The notes under the pieces: generated by a model
Databases searched by the model: none
Told to the model about the DNA's origin: nothing
The model's input: only the letters and a program-made list of their open reading frames with translations
Part shown: piece by piece, positions 27,935 through 37,703 of the stretch
How the letters are laid out: each line of letters starts with the position of its first letter
Numbering within the stretch: the stretch's first letter is position 1
Translations under genes and position numbers: made by a program
NCBI GenBank assembly: GCA_028817895.1
Contig: JAPPOQ010000041.1
Span: forward strand, 1-64,000
Direction of reading: 5' to 3'
Length of the DNA: 64,000 nt
DNA from: Ahrensia sp.
Lineage (GTDB): Bacteria > Pseudomonadota > Alphaproteobacteria > Rhizobiales > Rhizobiaceae

Positions 27935-29089
27935 TCAGGCTTTGGGCAGAGTGCCCTCATATTTGCAGATGATGCCGAGCATAATCTCGTCGGCGCCACC
28001 GCCAATGGAACCGAGCCTGCCGTCGCGGTAGGATCGGCTGACCGGATTATCCGCGGTGAAGCCCATGCCACCCCAATATTGCAGGCATGAATCAGCAACT
28101 TCCCGCATGAGTCGACCGACCTTCAACTTTGCCATCGAGGCCAGCCGCGTTACATCCCGTCCATCGACATAGTCCCAAATCGCACTCCAGGTCAGCGCTC
28201 GCAGCGATTCCACCTCTGTGCGCAATTCCGCCAGTCGAAAGTGAATGACCTGGTTGTCGAGCAGCGATTTGCCAAAGGTCTTGCGCTGGCGGGTGTAGTC
28301 GATGGTCAGGTCAATCATACGATCCAGATGCTTTAGCGCGTTGGCGGCGGCCCACAGCCGTTCTTCCTGAAACTGCATCATCTGCATGGCGAAACCCATG
28401 CCTTCCTGGCCGATGAGATTACGACGCGGCACGCGCACATTGTCGAAATAGAGCATTCCAGTGTCGGATGAATGCATGCCTATTTTTTCGATGGGTTGCC
28501 TGTCGATTCCGTCGGCGTCCATCGGGACCATTATGAGCGACTTGTTCTTGTGCGCACCGTCAGTCGGATCACCCGTGTTGACGAGCAGACAGCACCAATC
28601 GGCCTGAAGCGAATTCGTGATCCACATTTTCGAGCCGTTGATGACGTAGTCGCCGCCCTCCACACGGGCATGGGTCTTGATGGAGGCAACGTCCGATCCT
28701 GCACCGGGTTCAGAAACGCCAATGCAACCCACAAGATCGCCAGCAATGGCGGGTGCAAGAAAGTCGCGTTTCAACTCATCCGATCCGAAGCGGGCAAGCG
28801 CAGGCGTGCACATATCTGTCTGCACGCCAATGGCCATCGGCACACCGCCGCAATGAACAAGCCCCATCTCCTCCGCCATCACCATGGAATAGGAGAAATC
28901 GAGGCCAAGCCCGCCAACGTCTTCGTCATATTTAATGCCCAACAGGCCAAGCTCGCCGAGTTTCTTGAAGACCTCATGCGCGGGAAACGGCGGATGCGCC
29001 TCCCACTCATCGACATGCGGGTTGATCTCGTTCTCAACGAATTTTGCGACCGTATCGCGCAATTGCTGATGTTCGGCGGTGAAAGCCAT
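27935..29089 (-). CDS. Acyl-CoA dehydrogenase
   Basis: A 384-residue FAD enzyme with the full acyl-CoA dehydrogenase layout: N-terminal helices (FVENEINPHVDEWE), a middle beta domain (CIGVSEPGAGSDVAS and MWITNSLQADW), and the C-terminal helical domain with GGMGFTADNPVSRSYRDGR. The last part, SIGGGADEIML, is near the flavin. The catalytic base is not assigned with certainty. It starts 5 bp beyond the maeB stop, so the two genes are likely co-transcribed. Confidence 0.92.
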   Translation of the reverse strand: MAFTAEHQQLRDTVAKFVENEINPHVDEWEAHPPFPAHEVFKKLGELGLLGIKYDEDVGGLGLDFSYSMVMAEEMGLVHCGGVPMAIGVQTDMCTPALARFGSDELKRDFLAPAIAGDLVGCIGVSEPGAGSDVASIKTHARVEGGDYVINGSKMWITNSLQADWCCLLVNTGDPTDGAHKNKSLIMVPMDADGIDRQPIEKIGMHSSDTGMLYFDNVRVPRRNLIGQEGMGFAMQMMQFQEERLWAAANALKHLDRMIDLTIDYTRQRKTFGKSLLDNQVIHFRLAELRTEVESLRALTWSAIWDYVDGRDVTRLASMAKLKVGRLMREVADSCLQYWGGMGFTADNPVSRSYRDGRLGSIGGGADEIMLGIICKYEGTLPKA

Positions 29090-29094
29090 TGCGT

Positions 29095-31386
29095 CTAACC
29101 GTACACCTCAACCGGCGTTCCGGCGAGAGCCGCCATGTTGATGAGGCCCCGCACAGTGATCGACGGGGTGACGATGTGTGCCCGGTTGCCCATGCCGGTG
29201 AGGATCGGCCCGACCTCCACGCCGCCCGCAATGGATTTGAGCGCATTTTTCACGCCACCTGCCGTCTCCGCATTGGAGAACACAAAGGCATTTGCTGCAC
29301 CTTCCAGGCGTGAATTTGGCATCAAACGCTCGCGAAACTCAGGGTCAAGCGCCGCATCGATGGGCATCTCGCCCTCATAAACGAAATCGAGATCCTGGCT
29401 GTCGAGAATGTCCAGAGCAGCGCGCATTCTGCGGGCCGATTTTGTGTCAAGCGTGCCGAATTGCGAATTGGAACACAAAGCGATTTTGGGCTCGATTCCA
29501 AATCGGCGAATATGACGCGCAGTGGCGATCACTGCATTGGCAACCTGTTCCGGCGTCGGCTCGGGGTGCACATGCGTGTCCGCCACGAAAAGGGGACCCG
29601 AATCCAGGATCAGAAGGGAAAGAGCTGCAATCGGGTTCAACTCATCAGTTTGCAGCATTTCCTGCACATATTTCAGATGCCAGAGATAGTTGCCGAAGGT
29701 GCCGCAAATCATCGACTCAGCCTCGCCACGGTGCACCATGATGGCGGCAATCACCGTTGTATTGGTTCGCACGATTGCCTGAGCCAGCGTCGGCGAAATG
29801 CCACTGCGGCGCATGACGGAGTGGTAAGTCTCCCAATATTCACGGTAGCGGTCGTCATGTTCGGGATTGACGATGTCGCAACCCATGACGAGTTCGGTCG
29901 GCAATCCGTAGCGTTCGCAGCGCGTGCGGATCACATCGGGACGACCGATCAGTATGGGCTTATCAATGGTTTCTTCCAGCATTTCCACCGCGGCGCGCAG
30001 GACCCTCTCATCCTCTCCTTCAGAAAAGACGATACGACGCGGTTTCACCCGGGCTTGTTCGAAGACCTGACGCATCACCATGGAAGAGCGGAAATGCGAG
30101 GCCGACAGCTTGTAGATGTAGTTGTCGAAATCTTCGAGCGGTCGCTGAGCCACACCTGACTCCATCGCCGCCTTGGCCACTGCACCGGCAACAACTTCCA
30201 GCAGGCGCGGGTCGAAAGGCTTGGGGATCAGATAGTCCGTCCCGAAAGTGAGATCTTCCTCACCATAGACAGCTGCGGTCTCCGCGGCGGACGTCTTGCG
30301 TGCCAGTTCGGCAATGCCTTCCACACAGGCGATCTGCATTTCATCGTTGATTGTGGTCGCCCCAACATCAAGCGCCCCGCGGAAGATGAAGGGGAAGCAC
30401 AGAACATTGTTCACCTGATTGGGATAGTCTGAGCGACCGGTGGCCACGATCGCGTCGGGCGCAACCTCATAGACCTCTTCGGGCATGATTTCCGGCGTTG
30501 GGTTGGCCAAGCCAAATACGATGGGCCTTTTGGCCATCTGTTTGACTTGCGCCTTGGAAAGCACGCGCGGACCTGACAGGCCAAGAAACACGTCTGCCCT
30601 ACCGATAACATCATCCAAAGTGCGCAAGTCACTCTCTTGCGCATAGGCAGCCTGCTGCTCGCTGACCGAACCGATGCGACCCGTATGCACCAGACCGTCA
30701 ATATCAAGCAGCCAGACATTCTCGCGCCGCACGCCCAGCTTCAGCAACATGTTGAGGCAGGCAATCCCGGCGGCGCCGCCACCGGTTGAGACGATCTTGA
30801 TGTCTTCAAACTTGCGGTCGGTGAGGTGCAGCGCATTCTTCATGGCTGCGCAAACCACGATGGCCGTGCCGTGCTGGTCATCGTGAAACACGGGAATGTT
30901 CATCTTCTCGCGGCAGATTTGCTCAACGACGAAGCATTCCGGCGCTTTGATGTCTTCCAGATTGATGGCGCCGAAGGTCGGCTCCAGCGCGATCACATGT
31001 TCGGCGATCTTTTCTGGATCGCTCTCGTTTAACTCGATATCGAAACAATCGATGTGCGCGAATTGCTTGAAGAGAACGGCCTTGCCTTCCATGATGGGCT
31101 TTGAGGCCAATCCGCCAATGTTCCCAAGTCCGAGCGCGGCAGATCCGTTGGACACAACAGCCACCAGATTGCCGCGGCTAGTGTAGCGAGCGGCGGCAAG
31201 CGGATCTTCCTTGATGGCAACACACGCTTCCGCGACACCCGGAGAATAGGCAAGAGAAAGATCACGCGGATTGGCGAGCGGCTTGGTCGGGCGGATCTCC
31301 AGCTTACCCGGGCGCGGAAACTCGTGATAGTCCAGCGCCGGTGTGCTGGCAGGTTCTGGCTTGGCGGAGGAAATGTCGTCGCTCAT
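29095..31386 (-). CDS. maeB: Malic enzyme with C-terminal phosphotransacetylase-like domain
   Basis: A 763-residue MaeB-type malic enzyme that converts malate to pyruvate and CO2 with NADP+. The malic domain ([15 protein letters not shown], then [11 protein letters not shown]) is followed by an NAD(P)-binding domain ([19 protein letters not shown]). Residues ~430-763 form a phosphotransacetylase-like domain ([13 protein letters not shown]), which in relatives is regulatory and not catalytic. ATG at 31386 ([12 protein letters not shown]) is chosen; the frame extends upstream without family similarity. Confidence 0.95.
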   Translation of the reverse strand: MSDDISSAKPEPASTPALDYHEFPRPGKLEIRPTKPLANPRDLSLAYSPGVAEACVAIKEDPLAAARYTSRGNLVAVVSNGSAALGLGNIGGLASKPIMEGKAVLFKQFAHIDCFDIELNESDPEKIAEHVIALEPTFGAINLEDIKAPECFVVEQICREKMNIPVFHDDQHGTAIVVCAAMKNALHLTDRKFEDIKIVSTGGGAAGIACLNMLLKLGVRRENVWLLDIDGLVHTGRIGSVSEQQAAYAQESDLRTLDDVIGRADVFLGLSGPRVLSKAQVKQMAKRPIVFGLANPTPEIMPEEVYEVAPDAIVATGRSDYPNQVNNVLCFPFIFRGALDVGATTINDEMQIACVEGIAELARKTSAAETAAVYGEEDLTFGTDYLIPKPFDPRLLEVVAGAVAKAAMESGVAQRPLEDFDNYIYKLSASHFRSSMVMRQVFEQARVKPRRIVFSEGEDERVLRAAVEMLEETIDKPILIGRPDVIRTRCERYGLPTELVMGCDIVNPEHDDRYREYWETYHSVMRRSGISPTLAQAIVRTNTTVIAAIMVHRGEAESMICGTFGNYLWHLKYVQEMLQTDELNPIAALSLLILDSGPLFVADTHVHPEPTPEQVANAVIATARHIRRFGIEPKIALCSNSQFGTLDTKSARRMRAALDILDSQDLDFVYEGEMPIDAALDPEFRERLMPNSRLEGAANAFVFSNAETAGGVKNALKSIAGGVEVGPILTGMGNRAHIVTPSITVRGLINMAALAGTPVEVYG

Positions 31387-31514
31387 ATCGTTTTGCTTAC
31401 CATGCTTTGCGGAGTAAATTGGCCTGATTGGTGTGGCGCGTCGTTTTGAGCTGACAGAATGAGAACTGCTGAAAGTGAGCGCCACGGGCCTGAGCGGTGG
31501 CGCGGGGATCGCTC

Positions 31515-32729
31515 CTATCGCAACGACATCGCCGCTTCATACCACGCCGCGATTTGATGCCGTTCGGCCTGCGTCATGGCTGATAAATTACCTGGTGGCA
31601 TAGCATGGCTGCGAGCAGATTGTAAATATATTTCACGGGCATAGCGGGCAATCTGCACTTGCGACTCAAGTACTACCCCTTTCGGAGGAACCACCATTCC
31701 CTCCCATATCGGCTCTGTTGCATGACACATGGCGCAGCGTCCCTGAATGGCGATCGCCGCCGCCTCGAAGCCCGGGGCTTCCATGAAGTGTCGCTCCACA
31801 GGTGAAGGAGTTGCCGCGTTCGCCTCATCCGTTTCGAGGCGCGGAACAGTCGACAGCCAGGCAGCGATGATGAACAGGATGATGGTTGCGAGCCAAGTCC
31901 ACAAAGGCCCCTCGCCCGTTGCATGCTTCGTATTGAAATAATGGCGAATGGTGACGCCCATCAAAAACACCAAAGCGGCGATCAACCAATTATACTGTGT
32001 CGCAAAGGCGAGCGGGTAGTGGTTGGAGATCATGAAGAAGATCACCGGCAGCGTCAGATAGTTGTTGTGGGTAGAGCGTTGTTTCGCGATTTTTCCATAC
32101 TTGGCATCCGGCACCCGTCCGGCCTTGAGATCAGCCACCACAATGCGTTGGTTCGGCATGATGATGAAAAACACATTGGCCGACATGATGGTCGCCGTGA
32201 AAGCGCCGAGATGCAGAAACGCGGCGCGACCGGAAAAGACTTGTGTGTAGCCCCAGGCCATGGCGACCAGCAGCACGAAGAGCAACACCATAAGCCCATT
32301 CATGCTCTCACCTATCGGCGATTTGCACAGCCGGTCATAGATGATCCATCCCAGAGTCAGTGAAGCCATCGAGATGGTGATGGCCTGCCAGGTGGCAAGA
32401 TCTGCCACTGCTTTGTCGATCAGAAACAGCTCTGCACCAAAATAATAGACAATGACCATGAGCGCGAAGCCGGAAAGCCATGTCACATAGCTTTCCCATT
32501 TGAACCAGGTCAGGTGCTCCGGCATACGATCGGGCGCGACCATATATTTGTTGATGTGATAGAAGCCGCCGCCATGCACCTGCCACTCCTCGCCGGCGGC
32601 ACCGGGCGGCAGATCTTCAACTTTGCGCAGGCCAAGATCGAGCGCGATGAAATAAAAAGACGATCCGATCCAGGCTATGCCGGTGATTACATGCAGCCAT
32701 CGCACGGCCAAGGCCAGCCAGTCCCACAT
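31515..32729 (-). CDS. puuD: PuuD-type membrane urate oxidase with c-type cytochrome tail
   Basis: A 404-residue integral membrane protein of the cytochrome-linked urate hydroxylase family, which oxidises urate to 5-hydroxyisourate. About eight transmembrane segments begin MWDWLALAVRWLHVITGIAW. A C-terminal periplasmic cytochrome c domain carries the haem motif CAMCH (residues 332-336), with a probable axial Met in SHAMPPGN. ATG at 32729 is chosen; the frame runs on upstream into the repeat at 32.8 kb. It sits at the end of the transporter/pyrimidine region, hinting at joint purine and pyrimidine salvage. Confidence 0.9.
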   Translation of the reverse strand: MWDWLALAVRWLHVITGIAWIGSSFYFIALDLGLRKVEDLPPGAAGEEWQVHGGGFYHINKYMVAPDRMPEHLTWFKWESYVTWLSGFALMVIVYYFGAELFLIDKAVADLATWQAITISMASLTLGWIIYDRLCKSPIGESMNGLMVLLFVLLVAMAWGYTQVFSGRAAFLHLGAFTATIMSANVFFIIMPNQRIVVADLKAGRVPDAKYGKIAKQRSTHNNYLTLPVIFFMISNHYPLAFATQYNWLIAALVFLMGVTIRHYFNTKHATGEGPLWTWLATIILFIIAAWLSTVPRLETDEANAATPSPVERHFMEAPGFEAAAIAIQGRCAMCHATEPIWEGMVVPPKGVVLESQVQIARYAREIYLQSARSHAMPPGNLSAMTQAERHQIAAWYEAAMSLR

Positions 32730-32798
32730 AACGGCATAGTCGTAATACAAGGGCGGTGCTCTCAGACCATTTGAATTTGTTGATTGGCGAACAACGTA

Positions 32799-32922
32799 AA
32801 CCTCCCCCCTGGGGAGGTCGAATTGCGCTTGAGCGTTTCGGGTGGGGGTGCACAAGTCGGGTGCATTACCCCCACCCGCATCAGTTTCGCTTCTGCGGCC
32901 TCCCCACAAGGGGGAGGCGGAA
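32799..32922. repeat. Paired inverted GC-rich repeat without internal gene (MITE-like)
   Basis: Left module 32799-32851 reads AACCTCCCCCCTGGGGAGG, then TCGAA, a short variable part, TTTCGGGTGGGGGTGCA. Right module 32862-32922 is its inverted partner: TGCATTACCCCCACCCG, a variable part, then CCTCCCC-ACAA-GGGGGAGG. About 10 bp separate them. The module design equals that of the terminal repeats around the DUF559 gene at 37.3-37.7 kb, so this looks like the same element without its gene. It lies between the ABC binding-protein gene and puuD. Confidence 0.75.
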
Positions 32923-32936
32923 GCTATGTGGCTGCG

Positions 32937-33929
32937 TCAGTTCAGAGCCTTATCGGTGATGGCGCTGGTCCACGCACCTTCCGGCTTCTTGGTGATCACC
33001 GGGTCCGAACCGCCCGACATCAGCGCCTCGACGGTGCGGTTGTAGTCGGCCTCTTCGAGCGCGCCATTGGAACCCGCCGTCAGCTTGGCGATTTCACCCA
33101 TCATGCGCTTCTGGTGCTTTTCGGTCTGAGCGCCGGTAGCATCGTTTTCCAGAACGATTTCAGCAGCCTCATCGGGGTTCTCCTCGGCATATTTCCAGCC
33201 CTTCATGGAAGCGCGCACGAAACGAACGAGCTTGTCGACCATCTTTTCGTCTTTCAACGATTCTTCCAAGACATAGATGCCGTCTTCCAGCGTGGACACG
33301 CCCTGATCTTCATATTTGAAGACAACAAGATCGTCTGGCGTCAGACCTGCATCGATGATTTGCCAATACTCATTATAGGTCATGGTAGAGACGCAATCGG
33401 CCTGCTTCTGCAGGATCGGGTCAACATTGAAGCCCTGCTTGAGGACCGTAACGCCACCATCGGACCCGTCCGTCTCCAGGCCAAGCTTGTTCATCCAATT
33501 GAGGAACGGATACTCATTGCCACCGAACCAGACGCCGAGCGTCTTGCCTGCAAAGTCAGCAGGTGAGGTGATGCCGGAATCCTTGCGGCAGGTCAGCATC
33601 ATGCCGGACGATTTGAAGGGTTGCGCGATGTTGACGAGCGGGACACCCTTTTCACGCGATGCGAGAGCCGAAGGCATCCAGTCGAGAACCACATCAGCGC
33701 CGCCACCAGCCAGAACCTGCACCGGAGCAACGTCCGGCCCGCCCGGCTTGATTTCAATCTCCAGCCCTTCTTCCTCGTAGAACCCTTTGTCTTTGGCGAC
33801 ATAGTAGCCCGCGAACTGAGCCTGCGTAACCCATTTGAGCTGAAGCGTCAGTTTGTCGGCGGCATTTGCAGCAAAGGCGGCGAGGGAAAACGCGCCTGCG
33901 GCCAGAAGGGAAGTCATGAGTCGTTTCAT
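32937..33929 (-). CDS. NMT1/ThiY-like ABC transporter substrate-binding protein
   Basis: A 330-residue periplasmic binding protein with a signal peptide (MKRLMTSLLAAGAFSLAAFA, cleavage near ANA at 23). The NMT1-type start LKWVTQAQFAGYYVAKDKG is clear; members bind hydroxymethylpyrimidine, riboflavin and related ring compounds. Two permease genes, a GNAT gene and an ATPase gene lie upstream on the same strand. Their closeness to hydA and preTA suggests a pyrimidine or related ligand (inference). Confidence 0.88.
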   Translation of the reverse strand: MKRLMTSLLAAGAFSLAAFAANAADKLTLQLKWVTQAQFAGYYVAKDKGFYEEEGLEIEIKPGGPDVAPVQVLAGGGADVVLDWMPSALASREKGVPLVNIAQPFKSSGMMLTCRKDSGITSPADFAGKTLGVWFGGNEYPFLNWMNKLGLETDGSDGGVTVLKQGFNVDPILQKQADCVSTMTYNEYWQIIDAGLTPDDLVVFKYEDQGVSTLEDGIYVLEESLKDEKMVDKLVRFVRASMKGWKYAEENPDEAAEIVLENDATGAQTEKHQKRMMGEIAKLTAGSNGALEEADYNRTVEALMSGGSDPVITKKPEGAWTSAITDKALN

Positions 33930-33947
33930 GTTGCGAGTGTCTCCAGG

Positions 33948-34817
33948 TTAGTTCCGCGCGGACCGCACGGATGGGTGCCAGAATGTCACGGCCCGCTCGA
34001 TGAGCGCAACCGCACCGTAAAACGCGGACCCTGCAAGGGCCGCGACCGCAATTTCGGCCCAGACCATATCGACATTCATGCGACCGATCTCCACGGAGAT
34101 GCGGAAGCCCATGCCGACGGTCGGCGTGCCGAAGAATTCCGCAACGATGGCACCGATCAGCGCCAAGGTCGAGTTTATTTTCAACGCATTGAAGATAAAG
34201 GGCGCGGCGGCTGGCAGGCGCAGTTTGGTCATGGTCTGCCACCAGCTCGCCCCATAGGTGCGCATGAGGTCGATCTGCATGCGGTCTGCCGCTGCAAAAC
34301 CCTGAACCGTGTTCACCAGCATGGGAAAGAAGGTCATCACGATGACAACGGCTGCCTTGGACTGCCAGTCAAAACCAAACCACATGACCATGATCGGGGC
34401 GATGCCGATGATCGGAAGAGCGGAAACGAAATTGCCCAAGGGGAGCAACCCCCTCTGCAAAAATGGCGAGCGGTCTATTGCTAACGCAACCAAGAAGCCC
34501 GCGCCGCAGCCCATCACATATCCTGCGATCACGGCCTTCAGAAAAGTCTGTTGAAAATCCGCCCACAGGATCGGCACAGAATTAATAATGCGTTCCCAGA
34601 TCGCGGAAGGCGGTGGCAAGAGAACCGGCGAGACCTCCAGCGCGCGCACAACACCTTCCCACAAAACGAAAAGCGTGATGCCAAAGATGAACGGCACAAG
34701 CAGATCAATCGCGCGCTTTGCCACGGCATTCGTACCGGTATCAACGCGCACAAGGCGCTGATTGAGCCACCACATGGCGATCCAGAATATGAGCGTGGCG
34801 ATGAGCAGGAGATTCAT
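33948..34817 (-). CDS. ABC transporter permease (SsuC/ThiX-like)
   Basis: A 289-residue inner-membrane permease with about six transmembrane helices. The coupling (EAA-like) loop is RTYGASWWQTMTKLRLPAAA, which docks with the ATPase. ATG at 34817 (MNLLLIATLIFW) is chosen; the frame runs on upstream into a GC-rich repeat. It ends 18 bp before the binding-protein gene. Confidence 0.9.
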   Translation of the reverse strand: MNLLLIATLIFWIAMWWLNQRLVRVDTGTNAVAKRAIDLLVPFIFGITLFVLWEGVVRALEVSPVLLPPPSAIWERIINSVPILWADFQQTFLKAVIAGYVMGCGAGFLVALAIDRSPFLQRGLLPLGNFVSALPIIGIAPIMVMWFGFDWQSKAAVVIVMTFFPMLVNTVQGFAAADRMQIDLMRTYGASWWQTMTKLRLPAAAPFIFNALKINSTLALIGAIVAEFFGTPTVGMGFRISVEIGRMNVDMVWAEIAVAALAGSAFYGAVALIERAVTFWHPSVRSARN

Positions 34818-34840
34818 GGTGAAACGTCCTCGCGGCTTCG

Positions 34841-35036
34841 CCCTCCTCCCCCCTGGCGGGGGAGGATAGTCCAACCCCGCAAAGCAAAGCTGAGCGGTTG
34901 GTTGGACTTGGAGACGGGGGCAAGAAAGTCGTGATCGTTGATCATTTGCCCGTGGCTTCGCCCCTCACCAAGGTCGACCAACGGCGCTGCTGCGCACCGC
35001 CGGGTCTTGCTATCCTCTCCCTCAAGGGGAGAGGAA
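34841..35036. repeat. GC-rich inverted-repeat block inside the ABC operon
   Basis: Left arm near 34843-34869 (TCCTCCCCCCTGGCGGGGGA then GGATAG) and right arm near 35010-35034 (CTATCCTCTCCCTCAAGGGG then AGAGG) are inverted to each other and each is itself palindromic. In between lies another hairpin, GTCCAACC/GGTTGGAC (34869-34906). It occupies the gap between the two permease genes and would be transcribed. It resembles the other repeats in style but not base for base. Confidence 0.6.
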
Positions 35037-35058
35037 GCACATGTCGCCGACAGGCCAA

Positions 35059-35952
35059 TCACGCGGCTTGCCCCATGCGGCGCAGCACCATTTTATGGCC
35101 GACATCAACCAGCATCACCAGCACCGCTGCGAGCGCAGCGGCGACGAACAGGGCCGACCAGATCTGGATCGTTTGGCCATAGTAGCTGCCCGCCAGCAAC
35201 CTTGCGCCAAGACCGGCGACCGCTCCCGTTGGAAGTTCGCCAACAATTGCACCAACAAGAGAAATCGCCACCGCAACCTTCAGAGAGGTGAAGAGATAAG
35301 GCATGGAAGACGGCCAGCGCAGCATTCTGAAGGTCTGCCAGCGGCTGGCGCTGTAAGTGTGGAACAGATCAAGCTGCGCCCGTTCAGGAGAGCGCAGCCC
35401 TTTCACCATGCCCACGACAACGGGAAAGAAGGACAGATAGGTGGAAATCAGCGCCTTCGGCAAAAGCCCCGAAATTCCGACCGCATTCAGCACCACGATG
35501 ATCATGGGCGCGATGGCCAGTATTGGTATGGTCTGGCTTGTGATGACCCACGGCATCACGGATTTGTCCATCGCCAGATTGTGCACGATCCCCACTGCAA
35601 GCGCGATGCCGAGCACGGAGCCGATCAGAAAGCCCAGCAGGGTTGCAGAAAGCGTGATCCAGGCATGATAGATGAGCGAGCGCTTCGAGAAGGGGCGCCC
35701 GCGCTGCACCATTGCGCCGGTGGTTTTCCAGATTTCCGCCGCAACCTGATGCGGGGCGGGCAGAACCGGGCGCTCCTGCGTCATTGTATTCTGCACAAGT
35801 TGCGAAAAGGCGATCGTCGCTCCCGCGCGCTGCGCCCGATCATATTCCTGCGGTGCGTTGAGCCAGACCGCGGCGGCGTACCAGATCGCCACAATGGCCG
35901 TAACGACCGCGAGAATGGGCAGGAACTTTCCTTCTTCGCTGAACAAGGTCAT
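35059..35952 (-). CDS. ABC transporter permease (SsuC/ThiX-like)
   Basis: A 297-residue permease paralogous in type to the one at 33948, with about six transmembrane helices and the coupling loop HTYSASRWQTFRMLRWPSS. Together they form a heterodimeric channel. Its ATG at 35952 overlaps the end of the GNAT gene (ATGA type). A repeat block separates it from the next permease gene. Confidence 0.9.
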   Translation of the reverse strand: MTLFSEEGKFLPILAVVTAIVAIWYAAAVWLNAPQEYDRAQRAGATIAFSQLVQNTMTQERPVLPAPHQVAAEIWKTTGAMVQRGRPFSKRSLIYHAWITLSATLLGFLIGSVLGIALAVGIVHNLAMDKSVMPWVITSQTIPILAIAPMIIVVLNAVGISGLLPKALISTYLSFFPVVVGMVKGLRSPERAQLDLFHTYSASRWQTFRMLRWPSSMPYLFTSLKVAVAISLVGAIVGELPTGAVAGLGARLLAGSYYGQTIQIWSALFVAAALAAVLVMLVDVGHKMVLRRMGQAA

Positions 35953-36422
35953 GCCGCCTCCCCGTCCCAGACCATCAACAAAGTGGGCACACCTTCTTCC
36001 GTGTCATCATCGCGGCGCTTTGGAATTTCGCGAAGCCCCTCACGCAAATAAAGGCGCTGAGCGTCCTCGTTCAGTTCAAAGACGGTCAGCTCAAAGCCTT
36101 GTGGCCAGTCGATCTTCACAGCGTCGAGCAGCCGCTTTCCGACGCCGCCCTCGCGATGCGCCGGTTTCAAATAGAGAGCATGCAGATGCGGCACCATATC
36201 TGCTCGCGGTTCCGTGGATGTGTAGCCGATGATCTCACCGCCTCGATCTGCAACAGTGATGTGCCGCCCGCTGGCGGCGGCCTTTTCAAAGATGTCGATC
36301 ATCTCAGCAAGGTCCGGCGGGTCGGGCAGATAGGACACAGATGTGATCTCATCGACAACGATGGCCGCACAAGCGGCAAGATCGGCAGGCCGCGCCTTTC
36401 GGATGACGACATCCTCATGCAT
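35949..36422 (-). CDS. GNAT-family N-acetyltransferase
   Basis: A 157-residue acetyltransferase. The acetyl-CoA loop is seen as KPAHREGGVGKRLLDAV, and the N-terminus VIRKARPADLAACAAI is typical. It lies between the ABC ATPase and a permease, overlapping the latter by 4 bp, so it is an operon member. The acceptor is unknown. Confidence 0.87.
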   Translation of the reverse strand: MHEDVVIRKARPADLAACAAIVVDEITSVSYLPDPPDLAEMIDIFEKAAASGRHITVADRGGEIIGYTSTEPRADMVPHLHALYLKPAHREGGVGKRLLDAVKIDWPQGFELTVFELNEDAQRLYLREGLREIPKRRDDDTEEGVPTLLMVWDGEAA

Positions 36423-36445
36423 TCCCGCTCTCGCTCAATGCTGCT

Positions 36446-37225
36446 TCACTCATCCGCATGCCCTGCCCGCAAACCCTCGCGCACCCGGTGGGCAATCTTC
36501 AAGAATTCGGGCGATTCGCGAATGTCGAGCGGGCGTTCTTTGGGCAGTGTCGTTTCGATCACGTCATGAACACGGCCCGGGCGCGGCGACATGACGACGA
36601 TGCGTGTCGACAGAAACACCGCTTCGGGAATGGAATGCGTGACGAACAGAACGGTTTTATTGGTCTGCTCCCACAAGGCGAGCAATTGCTCGTTGAGCGT
36701 ATCGCGGACGATTTCGTCCAGCGCGCCGAAGGGTTCATCCATCAGCAACAGATCGGCATCAAAGGCGAGCGCCCGGGCGATGGAAGCGCGCTGCTGCATG
36801 CCGCCGGACAATTGCCACGGATATTTTGCGCCAAAGCCGGAAAGTTCCACCAGATCAAGCACACGCTCAATGCGCTCTTTCTGCTCGGACTTCGGCAGTC
36901 CCATTACTTCCAGCGGTACCGCGATGTTGTCGTTGATCGTGCGCCATGGCAGCAGCGACGCTGCCTGAAACACATAGCCATAGGCCCGCTGTTGTCTCGC
37001 CTGTGCAGGCGTCAGGCCATTGACCGTCACCGTGCCGCCGGTGGGTTGTTCAAGATCAGCAACGACGCGCAGAAAGGTCGTCTTGCCGCAACCCGAAGGC
37101 CCAATGAATGAAACAAAGTCGCCCTGCTCGATATCAAGCGACACGTCCTTCAGCGCATGCACGGGCGCATCTGCCGTCTGAAAGGTGAGCGAAAGGTTCT
37201 GGGCTGAGACGACGGGGTTGGTCAA
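36446..37225 (-). CDS. ABC transporter ATP-binding protein
   Basis: A 259-residue ATPase of the SsuB/TauB/ThiZ type. Walker A GPSGCGKTT, signature LSGGMQQRASIARAL, Walker B LLMDEPFGALDE, and the switch histidine in VTHSIPEA are all present. TTG at 37225 is chosen because GGAGG lies 6 bases before it; the frame continues upstream into the inverted repeat. It is probably the first gene of the importer operon. Confidence 0.93.
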   Translation of the reverse strand: MTNPVVSAQNLSLTFQTADAPVHALKDVSLDIEQGDFVSFIGPSGCGKTTFLRVVADLEQPTGGTVTVNGLTPAQARQQRAYGYVFQAASLLPWRTINDNIAVPLEVMGLPKSEQKERIERVLDLVELSGFGAKYPWQLSGGMQQRASIARALAFDADLLLMDEPFGALDEIVRDTLNEQLLALWEQTNKTVLFVTHSIPEAVFLSTRIVVMSPRPGRVHDVIETTLPKERPLDIRESPEFLKIAHRVREGLRAGHADE

Positions 37226-37253
37226 AGTTGACCTCCAGAAACTAACAGGTGCT

Positions 37254-37310
37254 CCCAACCTCCCCCTTGAGGGGAGGTCGAAGGCGCGCAGCGGCTTCGG
37301 GTGGGGGTGC
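37254..37310 (-). repeat. Left terminal inverted repeat of the DUF559 element
   Basis: 57 bp. Outer part is the palindrome AACCTCCCCCTTGAGGGGAG; inner part is TTCGGGTGGGGGTGC. The middle (GGCGCGCAGCGGC-like) differs from the right copy, so outer and inner blocks are the conserved parts. Confidence 0.75.
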
Positions 37311-37316
37311 AAGAGG

Positions 37317-37703
37317 TCAATTCATCAACCCCAGCTTGAAAAGAATGGAGGTGATGCAGCCTTCGAAGTTCCGGCTCAACTCTCCCGTATCTATATGCAG
37401 CACGTCATAACCTCTAGCCGCGAACCACTCATCGCGCTCTTTCGTCTTTCTGATACCCTTATTTGTGAAATGAAACTCGCCGTCCACTTCGATCACCAGC
37501 TTTTGCTTATGAGCGGCAAAGTCCGCTACATAAGGACCCATGGGTACCTGTCTGCGAAAATGAACGTCGTATAGAGATTTGAATTTGCGCAGTTCGGACC
37601 ACAATCGCCGCTCGCCTTTCGTGGCTTTGCGACGCAGGTTCTGAGCGTTCCGTATTGAAGCATTCTCGACAACTGTTGGCATCGGCACCCCCACCCGAAA
37701 CAT
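37317..37703 (-). CDS. DUF559-domain (Vsr-like) endonuclease
   Basis: A 128-residue DUF559 protein related to very-short-patch-repair endonucleases. After RNLRRKAT-type residues (QNLRRKATKGERRLW), the nuclease core reads FRRQVPMGPYVADFAAH, then LVIEVDGEFH, giving acidic residues D61, E72 and D74 plus H78. ATG at 37703 lies within the right inverted repeat; an ATG at 37682 would give 121 residues starting just outside it. The gene is enclosed exactly by inverted repeats. A role in moving the element is only a hypothesis. Confidence 0.85.
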   Translation of the reverse strand: MFRVGVPMPTVVENASIRNAQNLRRKATKGERRLWSELRKFKSLYDVHFRRQVPMGPYVADFAAHKQKLVIEVDGEFHFTNKGIRKTKERDEWFAARGYDVLHIDTGELSRNFEGCITSILFKLGLMN

